Part shown: positions 39,609 through 48,588 of the stretch, piece by piece
How positions within the stretch are numbered: position 1 is the first letter of the stretch
Layout: each line of letters starts with the position of its first letter
Origin: Komarekiella atlantica HA4396-MV6
GTDB lineage: Bacteria > Cyanobacteriota > Cyanobacteriia > Cyanobacteriales > Nostocaceae
Length of the DNA stretch: 64,000 bases
Reading direction: 5' to 3'
Assembly: GCA_019359395.1 (NCBI GenBank)
Contig: JAHHHK010000012.1
Span: 62,001-126,000, forward strand
The notes under the pieces: generated by a model
What the model was told of the DNA's origin: nothing
The model's database searches: none
Seen by the model: only the letters and a program-made list of their open reading frames with translations
Made by a program: the position numbers and the translations under genes

Positions 39609-40049
39609 ATGTCTTCAAATGAGGTAACTATGGCTCAATATCAAGAAATGGTACAAACTAACACTCTGCCCCTACCCCCAGCCATCACTTCCAGAGGCGT
39701 TGCTGCAACTGAGTTGCGTCCTTGGGGTGCTTTTACAGTTTTGGAAGAAGGGCGCGGATACAAAATTAAGCGTATAGAAGTTAAGCCCGGACACCGCCTT
39801 AGTCTGCAAATGCACCACCACCGCAGCGAACACTGGATTGTTGTTTCGGGTACAGCTAGGGTGGTTTGTGGAGAGCAAGAAGTTCTACTAAGCAATAATC
39901 AGTCAACCTATGTACCCCAATGTACGGCTCATCGTCTAGAGAATCCTGGCGTGATCCCCTTAGTATTAATTGAAGTGCAAAATGGCGAATACTTAGGAGA
40001 GGATGATATTATTCGCTACCAAGATGACTATGCACGTACCAAAGATTAA
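39609..40049 (+). CDS. Mannose-6-phosphate isomerase type II cupin
   Basis: The 146-residue protein is a single cupin domain: RPWGAFTVLEEGRGYKIKRIEV, then the metal-binding core PGHRLSLQMHHHRSEHWIVVSG and a second conserved strand with QCTAHRLENPG. It matches the C-terminal isomerase domain of bifunctional ManC/AlgA, here as a free-standing protein. It should interconvert mannose-6-phosphate and fructose-6-phosphate, feeding GDP-mannose. The ATG at 39630 (MAQYQ) is an alternative start. Supply of mannose would fit the PIG-V-like genes upstream. Confidence 0.88.
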   Translation: MSSNEVTMAQYQEMVQTNTLPLPPAITSRGVAATELRPWGAFTVLEEGRGYKIKRIEVKPGHRLSLQMHHHRSEHWIVVSGTARVVCGEQEVLLSNNQSTYVPQCTAHRLENPGVIPLVLIEVQNGEYLGEDDIIRYQDDYARTKD

Positions 40050-40430
40050 AACTAGATGACTGGCTCTGATACTATTCAGGAGCCACTGTGCTGCTTTTGT
40101 TTGCACACACGCCAGAAGTTACCACCTCCAGAAGGCAGGAACTCCTGGCGTTTCGGTGTTAAAGTAATAATAGCGATCGCTCTCATAATGCCAATATGTA
40201 GCCAAAAATCAAGAACAGCCATACAGATAAAGAGCAAACACACCAGACGCTCTTAATACTGGAAAACAGAATTTGTTGGGCATTAATAACTGAAGACAAA
40301 TATCTGAAACGAATGAGAATATTCTTTACTTTATAGTTTTGGTTGTAGCAGTAGACCAACAATAAGGAGTGCAAGCGTCAACCCATCTGTAAGATTAAGA
40401 TAGGGTTTTCAATGGCAAAAAACGAATTCC
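40050..40430. other. Intergenic region, no supported gene
   Basis: A 66-codon frame at 40056-40256 lacks a ribosome-binding site and reads like random sequence. One HIP1 octamer occurs near 40173. Nothing else was recognised. Confidence 0.4.
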
Positions 40431-40757
40431 ATGATTCATTTGAGTCAAGCAGCCGCCAGTGAGATCGGACGAATAAAGTCCAAACAACAGCCAAAAGGTT
40501 TGTTTCGATTAACAGTTAAACCCGGTGGCTGTTCCGGGTGGTTTTACGATATGTTCTTTGATGAAACAGTAAAAGTTAGTGATCAGGTTTTTGACTTGAA
40601 TGGTATTCAAGTAGTGATAGATGCTGAAAGCATAAACTACATCAACGGATTAACACTTGATTATTCAGAGGATCTGATGGGCGGTGGTTTTCGCTTCCAC
40701 AACCCCCAGGCGATCGCTACCTGTGGTTGTGGCAATTCTTTCTCTATTAGTCCTTAG
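40431..40757 (+). CDS. IscA/HesB-family iron-sulfur assembly protein
   Basis: The 108-residue protein has the A-type carrier cysteines: Cys34 in KPGGCSGW and Cys98/Cys100 in TCGCGNSF. These bind iron or an Fe-S cluster and pass it to apoproteins. The spacing is normal for the family. It stands alone, upstream of the str operon and separated from it by a repeat-rich gap; the other suf/isc genes are not here. Confidence 0.92.
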   Translation: MIHLSQAAASEIGRIKSKQQPKGLFRLTVKPGGCSGWFYDMFFDETVKVSDQVFDLNGIQVVIDAESINYINGLTLDYSEDLMGGGFRFHNPQAIATCGCGNSFSISP

Positions 40758-41048
40758 TCATAGGTTATCAATCATTAGTCTTTGAGCAAACGGCAAACAG
40801 AGAAGTCTGAATGAAGCGCAAAGCCACTACGTCGCTCTAAGCTTACCCCTAAGCTCAAGTGAGCTACATCTTGCTCTGTCTACGACACCCTATGCGAACG
40901 TAGACAAGTCATGCCGTAAAGCCTGCGGCATAACTGCACTTAGGGCGGAACCTCAAAGTAGAGAAGACATCTGAATTTTATAACAGAGGCTTCCTTTGCT
41001 CAGAACTTCTCCAAAGGGAGACGCTGCGCGAACGGGGACAAATAACAA
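40758..41048. repeat. Repeat-rich gap before the str operon
   Basis: This stretch holds GTCTACG/CGTAGAC arms (about 40877-40904), the palindromic ATGCCGTAAAGCCTGCGGC word (40912-40932) and a GGGAGACGCTGCGCGAACGG word near 41017. The complement of the palindromic word occurs at 46424-46444 beyond the operon. Confidence 0.7.
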
Positions 41049-41078
41049 TTGACATAAAACCATCGAAAACGATATAAT
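41049..41078 (+). promoter_or_regulatory. Sigma-70-type promoter of the str operon
   Basis: TTGACA (41049-41054) and TATAAT (41073-41078) are both perfect consensus, with an 18-base spacer, 50 bases before rpsL. Confidence 0.85.
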
Positions 41079-41128
41079 TAGGATTTGTTAAAACTTAGAC
41101 ACTAATGCAGCTTTACGCGCTGTAACTC

Positions 41129-41512
41129 ATGCCAACCATACAGCAGCTAATACGTAATGAGCGCGAAAAAGCGCGTCAGAAAACCAAGTCCCCAGCTCTG
41201 AAGCAATGCCCTCAACGTCGGGGTGTTTGTACCAGAGTATACACAACTACGCCTAAAAAGCCTAACTCAGCTCTACGCAAAGTAGCAAGGGTACGACTTA
41301 CTTCTGGATTTGAAGTCACAGCTTACATTCCAGGAATTGGTCATAACTTGCAAGAACACTCAGTTGTAATGATTCGCGGCGGTCGGGTTAAAGACTTACC
41401 AGGTGTGAGATACCACATTATCCGTGGCACCCTAGATACAGCCGGAGTTAAAGATCGCAAACAAGGTCGTTCCAAGTATGGAACCAAGCGCCCGAAAGAA
41501 GCGAAAAAGTAG
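41129..41512 (+). CDS. rpsL: 30S ribosomal protein S12
   Basis: The 127-residue S12 lies in the decoding centre of the small subunit. It starts [15 protein letters not shown] and holds [17 protein letters not shown] with the conserved loop Lys whose changes give streptomycin resistance; [20 protein letters not shown] follows. The sequence is normal wild-type style. It is the first gene of the str operon after a consensus promoter. Confidence 0.98.
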   Translation: MPTIQQLIRNEREKARQKTKSPALKQCPQRRGVCTRVYTTTPKKPNSALRKVARVRLTSGFEVTAYIPGIGHNLQEHSVVMIRGGRVKDLPGVRYHIIRGTLDTAGVKDRKQGRSKYGTKRPKEAKK

Positions 41513-41910
41513 GATTAGGCGATTAATCGCATCAAATACGATTAATCGTCTCTGTTAAAAGCATCAAGAACAGAAAAACAAGCAGCGCTTGCTTTGAAAC
41601 AATAGTGATTATCGCTGTTGTATCTGTTTCAAGAGAAGCTACACCTACACTAAGCGAGCAAGTGTAGAAAGTTTTAAGCAGAATCCTGTAAGCGACAGCA
41701 GCATTAATATTTATTTAGATATTAAGGTTTATAATGTTGTCGCCTTGTGTGTCTAGTTGCAGGCAGCAAGTTAAGTCGGTCAGCCTCGCTGCAACTTTAG
41801 AGGAAAAATATGAGGAATTTTAAGCGGCGGGTTCCACCGCTTTTAGTTTCCTGTGTCTGATAGCCTGATAGCATATAATTTCGTTGCCAAATCCGAATTA
41901 AAGGTGAAGT
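41513..41910 (+). promoter_or_regulatory. Structured spacer between rpsL and rpsG
   Basis: The 398-base spacer has two copies of the self-complementary CGATTAATCG (41520-41529 and 41539-41548) right after rpsL, then CTACACT/AGTGTAG arms near 41645-41670. A TATAAT at about 41874 could start a second transcript before rpsG, but I see no good -35. Such long spacers are unusual inside a str operon. Confidence 0.45.
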
Positions 41911-42381
41911 ATGTCTCGTCGTGGTGTTGTTCAAAAGCGCCCAGTTCCGTCTGACTCCGTATATAACAGTCGCCTTGTGAGCATGATTATCAGACGGATT
42001 ATGCGTCATGGCAAGAAATCACTTGCCGCACGGATTGTTTATGATGCCTTGAAAACTATTGAGGAACGCACTGGTAGCGGTGCCTTGGAAACTTTTGAAA
42101 GAGCAGTGCGAAATGCAACGCCTTTAGTAGAAGTAAAAGCTCGGCGAGTCGGCGGAGCAACCTATCAAGTACCAATGGAAGTACGCTCAGACCGAGGTAC
42201 TACTCTAGCACTGCGTTGGCTAGTGCAATTTTCCAGATCCAGACCAGGGCGCACAATGGCCAGCAAACTGGCAAATGAGTTAATGGATGCTGCTAACGAA
42301 ACTGGAAATGCCATTCGCAAGCGTGAAGAAACGCACCGCATGGCGGAAGCAAACAAAGCATTTGCACACTATCGTTACTAA
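41911..42381 (+). CDS. rpsG: 30S ribosomal protein S7
   Basis: The 156-residue S7 nucleates assembly of the 30S head. It starts [19 protein letters not shown] and ends [13 protein letters not shown] with the expected [15 protein letters not shown]-like C-terminal helix. Length and motifs are normal. An AAAGGTGAAG site precedes the ATG. A terminator-like hairpin follows it, before fusA. Confidence 0.98.
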   Translation: MSRRGVVQKRPVPSDSVYNSRLVSMIIRRIMRHGKKSLAARIVYDALKTIEERTGSGALETFERAVRNATPLVEVKARRVGGATYQVPMEVRSDRGTTLALRWLVQFSRSRPGRTMASKLANELMDAANETGNAIRKREETHRMAEANKAFAHYRY

Positions 42382-42388
42382 ATAGAAA

Positions 42389-42433
42389 AGCGATATATCG
42401 CAGTTTTATCAGCGGTATATCGTTGATTTTTTC
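42389..42433 (+). terminator. Hairpin and T run between rpsG and fusA
   Basis: AGCGATATATCGC pairs with GCGGTATATCGTT (one mismatch, one G-U) around a ten-base loop and is followed by GATTTTTTC. This may reduce readthrough into fusA-tuf. Confidence 0.55.
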
Positions 42434-42519
42434 AAAAAGACGGTTTTCCGTAAAAGTATAGAATCTTAACAAAGAGTAATATACAAGATATCATGAGGCA
42501 AAAATTATAGGAGGTAGCT

Positions 42520-44598
42520 GTGGCACGTACGATCCCGCTAGAGAGAGTACGCAATATCGGTATTGCGGCGCATATAGATGCGGGCAAGACAACGACAACA
42601 GAGAGAATATTGTTTTACTCTGGAATAATTCATAAAATTGGCGAAGTTCATGAAGGAACTGCTGTAACAGACTGGATGGATCAGGAGCGGGAGCGGGGAA
42701 TTACCATTACTGCTGCTGCTATTACTACCAGCTGGAAAGATCATCAAATTAACATTATCGATACGCCAGGTCACGTAGACTTCACAATTGAAGTTGAGCG
42801 TTCCATGCGTGTGTTGGATGGTGTAATCGCAGTATTTTGTTCTGTAGGTGGTGTGCAACCACAGTCTGAGACGGTGTGGCGACAAGCAGACCGTTACAAA
42901 GTGCCTCGAATAGCCTTCATCAACAAAATGGATCGTACAGGCGCGAACTTTTATAAAGTTCATGATCAGATGCGCGATCGCCTGCGAGCTAACGCCATTG
43001 CCATTCAACTACCAATTGGTAGCGAGAACGAATTCCAAGGGATCGTTGACCTAGTGCGGCAGCGTGCATATATTTACGCTAACGACCAAGGAACCGATAT
43101 CCAAGAAACGGATATCCCAGCAGAATTGCAAGAGCAGGTAGAAGAATACCGCACCAAGCTAATAGAAGCGGCGGCAGAAACCGATGATACTCTGATGGCT
43201 AAGTACTTCGAGGGCGAAGAACTTACAGAAGACGAAGTTCGTACTGCCTTGCGTAAAGGCACAATTGCCGGGACAATCGTACCAGTACTTTGTGGCTCTG
43301 CATTCAAAAACAAAGGTGTGCAGTTGATGCTGGATGCTGTTGTAGATTACCTACCAGCGCCAAGTGAAGTACCACCCATTCAAGGCATACTGCCAAATGG
43401 CGATACTGTCGAGCGGCGAGCTGATGACAACGAACCTTTAGCAGCTCTGGCATTTAAGATTATGGCTGACCCCTACGGTCGCCTCACATTTGTTCGCGTT
43501 TATTCTGGTGTCCTAAAAAAGGGCAGCTACGTCCTTAACGCTAGCAAGAATAAAAAAGAACGAATTTCTCGCTTAGTTCTTATGAAAGCAGATGACCGAC
43601 AGGATGTCGATGAACTGCGAGCGGGTGATTTGGGAGCAGCCCTGGGATTGAAAGACACCTTGACAGGTGACACAATCTGTGACGATGGAGCGCCAGTAAT
43701 TCTGGAATCCCTATTCATTCCTGAGCCTGTAATCTCGGTGGCGGTTGAACCCAAAACCAAAAATGATATGGACAAACTGTCCAAAGCTTTGCAATCTCTC
43801 TCAGAAGAAGACCCCACCTTCCGTGTCCACGTCGATCCGGAAACAAACCAAACCGTGATCGCAGGGATGGGAGAACTCCACCTAGAAATTCTAGTAGACC
43901 GGATGTTACGAGAATTCAAAGTGGAAGCGAATGTCGGTGCGCCGCAAGTAGCTTACCGCGAAACGATTCGCAAACGTGTCTCTAAAGTGGAAGGCAAGTT
44001 TATCCGTCAAAGTGGTGGTAAAGGTCAATACGGTCATGTTGTGATCGATTTGGAACCAGGAGAACCCGGTACTGGCTTTGAATTCGTCTCCAAAATTGTT
44101 GGTGGTACAGTACCCAAAGAATATATTGGCCCAGCAGAGCAAGGAATGAAAGAAAGCTGCGAATCTGGTGTTCTGGCTGGATATCCACTAATTGATGTCA
44201 AAGCGACACTAATTGATGGGTCATACCACGATGTAGACTCTTCGGAAATGGCTTTCAAAATCGCCGGCTCGATGGCGATGAAAGAGGCTGTGCTGAAAGC
44301 TTCACCCGTCCTCTTAGAGCCTATGATGAAAGTTGAGGTTGAAGTTCCCGAAAACTTCCTTGGGGATGTCATGGGCGACCTTAATTCCCGTCGTGGGCAA
44401 ATTGAGGGAATGGGATCTGAGCAGAGCATTGCCAAAGTGACTGCTAAAGTTCCGTTGGCAGAAATGTTTGGCTACGCTACTGATATCCGGTCGAAAACCC
44501 AAGGTCGGGGCATCTTCTCAATGGAGTTTAGCCACTACGAAGAAGTCCCTCGCAACGTGGCTGAGGCAATCATTGCTAAAAGCAAAGGGAACGCTTAA
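42520..44598 (+). CDS. fusA: Elongation factor G
   Basis: The 692-residue GTPase drives translocation on the ribosome. The G domain has [13 protein letters not shown] (P loop), [17 protein letters not shown] and NKMDRTG; later domains include the GGKGQYGHV loop and the C-terminal [23 protein letters not shown] stretch. All G motifs are intact. A GGAGG site precedes the GTG-start region (the first codon is GTG). It is 23 bases before tuf and surely co-transcribed with it. Confidence 0.98.
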   Translation: MARTIPLERVRNIGIAAHIDAGKTTTTERILFYSGIIHKIGEVHEGTAVTDWMDQERERGITITAAAITTSWKDHQINIIDTPGHVDFTIEVERSMRVLDGVIAVFCSVGGVQPQSETVWRQADRYKVPRIAFINKMDRTGANFYKVHDQMRDRLRANAIAIQLPIGSENEFQGIVDLVRQRAYIYANDQGTDIQETDIPAELQEQVEEYRTKLIEAAAETDDTLMAKYFEGEELTEDEVRTALRKGTIAGTIVPVLCGSAFKNKGVQLMLDAVVDYLPAPSEVPPIQGILPNGDTVERRADDNEPLAALAFKIMADPYGRLTFVRVYSGVLKKGSYVLNASKNKKERISRLVLMKADDRQDVDELRAGDLGAALGLKDTLTGDTICDDGAPVILESLFIPEPVISVAVEPKTKNDMDKLSKALQSLSEEDPTFRVHVDPETNQTVIAGMGELHLEILVDRMLREFKVEANVGAPQVAYRETIRKRVSKVEGKFIRQSGGKGQYGHVVIDLEPGEPGTGFEFVSKIVGGTVPKEYIGPAEQGMKESCESGVLAGYPLIDVKATLIDGSYHDVDSSEMAFKIAGSMAMKEAVLKASPVLLEPMMKVEVEVPENFLGDVMGDLNSRRGQIEGMGSEQSIAKVTAKVPLAEMFGYATDIRSKTQGRGIFSMEFSHYEEVPRNVAEAIIAKSKGNA

Positions 44599-44621
44599 TT
44601 AGAATAAGGAAATGAGTATTC

Positions 44622-45851
44622 ATGGCACGCGCAAAGTTTGAAAGGAATAAACCCCACATCAATATCGGTACGATTGGCCACGTTGACCACGGCAAAACCA
44701 CGTTAACAGCAGCCATTACTATGACCTTAGCAGCTATGGGTCAAGCTATAGCTAAGGGCTATGATCAAATTGATAACGCGCCAGAAGAAAAGGCACGGGG
44801 TATTACTATCAATACAGCCCACGTTGAGTATGAAACCGAAAATCGGCACTATGCTCACGTAGACTGTCCTGGACACGCTGACTATGTGAAGAACATGATC
44901 ACCGGTGCTGCCCAGATGGATGGAGCTATCCTCGTAGTTGCTGCTACAGATGGCCCTATGCCCCAAACCCGTGAACACATTCTACTGGCAAAACAGGTCG
45001 GCGTTCCTAGTCTGGTTGTCTTCTTGAACAAGGAAGACTTGATGGATGATCCAGAACTTCTGGAACTAGTGGAACTAGAACTTCGGGAATTGCTTTCCAG
45101 CTATGATTTCCCTGGTGATGACATTCCCATTATCAAAGGCTCTGGTCTACAGGCGTTAGAAAAAATGACCTCTAACCCCAAAACTCAACGGGGTGAAGAT
45201 CCTTGGGTAGATAAAATCTATGAGCTGATGGACGCTGTAGATTCCTTCATCCCAACTCCTGAGCGGGATATTGATAAGCCCTTCTTGATGGCTGTAGAAG
45301 ACGTGTTTTCGATCACAGGTCGTGGTACCGTAGCTACTGGTCGGATTGAACGTGGTAAAGTCAAAGTTGGCGATACGGTTGAACTAGTGGGTATTAGAGA
45401 TACTCGCAACACAACCGTAACTGGAATCGAGATGTTTAAGAAGAGTCTTGATGAAGGTATGGCTGGAGATAACGCAGGTGTATTACTGCGGGGTATCCAA
45501 AAGGCTGATATTGAGCGGGGTATGGTGTTAGCCAAACCTGGTTCAATTACGCCTCATACTCAATTTGAAGGTGAAGTATACGTTCTAACGGATAAAGAAG
45601 GCGGTCGTAAAACTCCATTTTTCGCAGGCTACCGTCCCCAGTTTTACGTGCGGACAACCGACGTAACTGGTACTATTAAAGCCTTTACTTCTGATGATGG
45701 CAGTGAGGCAGAAATGGTGATGCCAGGCGATCGCATTAAGATGACTGTAGAATTGATCAACCCGATCGCTATTGAGCAAGGAATGCGCTTCGCTATCCGC
45801 GAAGGTGGTCGTACCATTGGTGCTGGTGTCGTCTCCAAAATCTTGAAGTAA
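44622..45851 (+). CDS. tuf: Elongation factor Tu
   Basis: The 409-residue GTPase delivers aminoacyl-tRNA. It has [10 protein letters not shown] (P loop), the [10 protein letters not shown] switch, DCPGHADY and NKED, then beta domains 2 and 3 ending [15 protein letters not shown]. An insertion around residues 185-200 ([14 protein letters not shown]) is the usual cyanobacterial/plastid form. It is followed by a very strong hairpin before rpsJ. Confidence 0.98.
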   Translation: MARAKFERNKPHINIGTIGHVDHGKTTLTAAITMTLAAMGQAIAKGYDQIDNAPEEKARGITINTAHVEYETENRHYAHVDCPGHADYVKNMITGAAQMDGAILVVAATDGPMPQTREHILLAKQVGVPSLVVFLNKEDLMDDPELLELVELELRELLSSYDFPGDDIPIIKGSGLQALEKMTSNPKTQRGEDPWVDKIYELMDAVDSFIPTPERDIDKPFLMAVEDVFSITGRGTVATGRIERGKVKVGDTVELVGIRDTRNTTVTGIEMFKKSLDEGMAGDNAGVLLRGIQKADIERGMVLAKPGSITPHTQFEGEVYVLTDKEGGRKTPFFAGYRPQFYVRTTDVTGTIKAFTSDDGSEAEMVMPGDRIKMTVELINPIAIEQGMRFAIREGGRTIGAGVVSKILK

Positions 45852-45871
45852 GACCTTTTTGCTCTCATAAC

Positions 45872-45910
45872 AAAGGAGCAGAGATGGTATTAGTACCTCT
45901 CTGCTCCTTT
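45872..45910 (+). terminator. Strong terminator after tuf
   Basis: AAAGGAGCAGAGA and TCTCTGCTCCTTT are perfect 13-base arms; the loop itself holds GGTA/TACC, which extends the pairing. A CT-rich and T-rich stretch follows. Confidence 0.85.
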
Positions 45911-45934
45911 CTCTTCCTTTTATTTTAGATACTG

Positions 45935-46000
45935 GTGATTGGGTATTGGGTTCTCAATTCCCAGTTCCCAGCCTCCAGTCCCCAGTCCCACAATTACTCA
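45935..46000. repeat. CCCAGTC-type short repeats before rpsJ
   Basis: Degenerate words CCCAGTTCCCAG, CCTCCAGTCCCCAGTCCC and GGTGATTGGGTATTGGG crowd the spacer between tuf and rpsJ. They are typical of the heptad repeats of filamentous cyanobacteria. Confidence 0.65.
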
Positions 46001-46018
46001 GAACCTGGACAATTAAAG

Positions 46019-46336
46019 ATGGCAACTCTACAGCAGCAGAAAATTAGAATTCGTTTACAGGCTTTTGACCGACGCTTATTGGATACATCTTGCGAGAAGA
46101 TTGTAGATACAGCAAACCGTACTAATGCTACAGCCATAGGCCCAATTCCTTTACCAACGAAACGGCGGATCTATTGTGTGCTGCGATCGCCTCACGTAGA
46201 TAAGGATTCACGAGAACACTTTGAAACCCGTACCCATCGTCGGATTATTGACATTTATCAGCCTTCTTCTAAGACTATTGATGCCTTGATGAAACTGGAT
46301 CTACCATCAGGTGTGGATATAGAAGTAAAACTTTAA
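46019..46336 (+). CDS. rpsJ: 30S ribosomal protein S10
   Basis: The 105-residue S10 ([19 protein letters not shown]...) sits in the 30S head and, as NusE, helps antitermination. The frame is open 28 codons further upstream, but those codons come from the short repeats between tuf and rpsJ; the ATG at 46019 gives the conserved protein. In cyanobacteria rpsJ follows tuf instead of leading an S10 operon, as here. Confidence 0.97.
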   Translation: MATLQQQKIRIRLQAFDRRLLDTSCEKIVDTANRTNATAIGPIPLPTKRRIYCVLRSPHVDKDSREHFETRTHRRIIDIYQPSSKTIDALMKLDLPSGVDIEVKL

Positions 46337-46785
46337 ATTAGTCATTAGTTATCTCTTGAAAAGTTTTGATCCGATAGCGCAGCGTAAAGCATTCCCTACG
46401 AGAGGCTGAGCCCTAAGCGAAGCCATGCCGCAGGCTTTACGGCATAGCTTCGCTTAGAGCGAGTCTGCGTTCGCCTTGGTCTCGTAGAGAGCGTCGGAAA
46501 CCCCTCTACGAGACGCACTCGCGTTCGGCTCAAACTTTTCGCTTAGTCATTAGTACTCCAACAAATGACCAATGACATAGACGCCTTAGCGGCTACTCTT
46601 TGAAAATGCCAAAGGCGAACCCGCAGGGTAGTAAAAATGACATTAGCTATGAATATTTATCTGGCCCTGAAGAAATATATCTCAGGGCTTTTATTTAGCT
46701 ACTAAACAAATGATAGAATGTAAACAAAATACGGGAAAAGCAGAGAAGAATAAATTTTAAAGATTAAGTTTATACTGAGATAACA
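46337..46785. repeat. Repeat-rich gap after the str operon
   Basis: It contains the complement of the palindromic word of 40912-40932 (at 46424-46444), GTCTCGTAGAGA (46479-46490) and its partial complement CTCTACGAGAC (46504-46514), plus TTAGTCATTAG heptads at both sides. No gene is seen. Confidence 0.7.
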
Positions 46786-47433
46786 ATGACATCCTCTTCT
46801 AAAATTGCAGTTCGCGAACTACCTCTGTTCCCGTTACCTGAAGTAGTTTTATTTCCCACTAGACCATTACCCCTGCACATATTTGAATTTCGCTACCGAA
46901 TCATGATGAACACGATTTTGGAGAGCGATCGCAGGTTTGGGGTCTTAATGGTTGATCCAGTTAAAGGTGGGATTGCAAATGTTGGCTGCTGTGCGGAAAT
47001 AATTCATCATCAGCGGCTACCAGATGATCGTATGAAGATGTTGACTTTGGGACAGCAAAGATTTCGTGTATTAGAATATGTTCGTGAAAAGCCTTACCGC
47101 GTTGGCTTAGTAGAGTGGATTGAAGACCATCCACCAGTTAAGGATTTGCGACCTTTGTCTTCTGAAGTAGAACAACTATTAAGAGATGTCGTCCGTCTAT
47201 CAGCCAAGTTAACTGAACAAAACATTGAGCTACCAGAAGACTTGCCCGATTTACCAACAGAGTTATCTTATTGGGTAGCGAGCAATCTCTATGGTGTTGC
47301 CGCAGAGCAGCAGTCATTGCTAGAAATGCAGGATACTGTGGCTCGTTTAGAACGGGAAGCAGAAATTTTAACTTCTACTCGTAATCATTTGGCGGCTCGC
47401 GCTGTACTTAAAGATACCTTTAATCAGAAATAG
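46786..47433 (+). CDS. Lon substrate-binding-domain protein
   Basis: The 215-residue protein is only the N-terminal LON domain: ELPLFPLPEVVLFPTRPLPLHIFEFRYR and FGVLMVDPVKGG, then a helical C-terminal half. There is no AAA+ or protease part, so it is not Lon itself. Cyanobacteria carry such free-standing domains; the role is unknown. Its stop lies 7 bases from the convergent pheA stop. Confidence 0.9.
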   Translation: MTSSSKIAVRELPLFPLPEVVLFPTRPLPLHIFEFRYRIMMNTILESDRRFGVLMVDPVKGGIANVGCCAEIIHHQRLPDDRMKMLTLGQQRFRVLEYVREKPYRVGLVEWIEDHPPVKDLRPLSSEVEQLLRDVVRLSAKLTEQNIELPEDLPDLPTELSYWVASNLYGVAAEQQSLLEMQDTVARLEREAEILTSTRNHLAARAVLKDTFNQK

Positions 47434-47440
47434 AAGCAAG

Positions 47441-48319
47441 TTATATTAAGTCTCCACTGATTGGTAAAACATTGTAAGCGCCAAAGATTTTCAAAATTTC
47501 TGTGTAGATGGATAAGTCTGCTAAAGCAGATTGCATTTGTGCTGAGCTACGATCTGTTTCTAGATCAACGAAAAATAAGTATTCACCGAGCGATCGCTTC
47601 GTTGGACGAGATTCAATCCGACTGAGGTTAATCCCTAATTGAGCAAATACTTGTAGGGGTTTAAGTAGCGCTCCGGGTACATTTGCAGGCGTACTGAAAG
47701 CCAGCGACGTGTGACTAGGACTTATTGAAGACATGCGGTAATTAGCGTCTACTTCACCCTCACTTACCACCCAAAAGCGAGTAAAGTTTTCTGGATAGTC
47801 GTTAATACCATTGGCAAGTATTGGCAAATTGTAGAGTTGAGCGGCTCTACTAGATGCGATCGCCCCTACTGTTGTATCATTTTCTAGGTGCTGTAACGGC
47901 TCAGTTGTGGAATTAGTAGGAACCAACTGCACAGTTGGGAGAAACATCTCTAACCACTGTTGACATTGTGCCAAAGCTTGTGGATGAGAATAAACAGTTT
48001 TAATTTTATCCAAACTAGCCGCGCAGGAAATTAATGCATGAGCAATGGGCATAACTAAAGCCAATTGAATACGCAAACTGTCCAACTGCCACAGCGTATC
48101 CATTGTCATTGTTACACTACCTTCAATAGAATTTTCCACTGGCACAACAGCTAACTGGGTTTGTCCAGCAGCAACGGCTTGGAGCGACTGAGCAATGCTG
48201 GGATAGGGGCATAAGATACCTTCTATTCCCGTCTTTTTGACCAGCCAGTTGGCATAAAAAACAGCTGCTTGTTCTGCGTAAGTGCCAGGAGGCCCTAAAT
48301 GGGCAATAGATATAGTCAT
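47441..48319 (-). CDS. pheA: Prephenate dehydratase
   Basis: The 292-residue enzyme converts prephenate to phenylpyruvate in phenylalanine synthesis. It starts IAHLGPPGTYAEQAA, holds VPVENSIEGSVTMTMD (catalytic region) and VGAIASSRAA, and ends in an ACT domain with NLSRIESRPTKRSLGEYLFFVD, the phenylalanine-sensing site for feedback control. There is no chorismate mutase part, so it is the monofunctional type. It is monocistronic. Confidence 0.96.
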   Translation of the reverse strand: MTISIAHLGPPGTYAEQAAVFYANWLVKKTGIEGILCPYPSIAQSLQAVAAGQTQLAVVPVENSIEGSVTMTMDTLWQLDSLRIQLALVMPIAHALISCAASLDKIKTVYSHPQALAQCQQWLEMFLPTVQLVPTNSTTEPLQHLENDTTVGAIASSRAAQLYNLPILANGINDYPENFTRFWVVSEGEVDANYRMSSISPSHTSLAFSTPANVPGALLKPLQVFAQLGINLSRIESRPTKRSLGEYLFFVDLETDRSSAQMQSALADLSIYTEILKIFGAYNVLPISGDLI

Positions 48320-48588
48320 GGTGTTTGTTAGTTATCTGTTAAATTTATAGACTATATGTGGGCAAACCCGGCCTTTATCAACTTGTAATATTGGTTTAAC
48401 CTTGAATTCAATTCGTTGAAAAAGCAACAAAAGGCTGAGACTGAGTTATAACAGAAATACTTAGCGTGTCTAAAGAGAATAAATTACTTTTACCATTTCT
48501 TATCTTTCCTTTACTGATTAATTAATAGTTACTAATATTAGTTAGCTATGGCATTAAACACTCTAGTTGCGCTGCTAGTACTCTGTAA

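Noticed and set aside
40056-40256. 66-codon frame after the cupin gene
   Set aside because: Random-looking translation; no start signal.
42538-44502. Several long frames antisense to fusA
   Set aside because: They are by-products of codon bias in a highly expressed gene; none has a motif or start signal.
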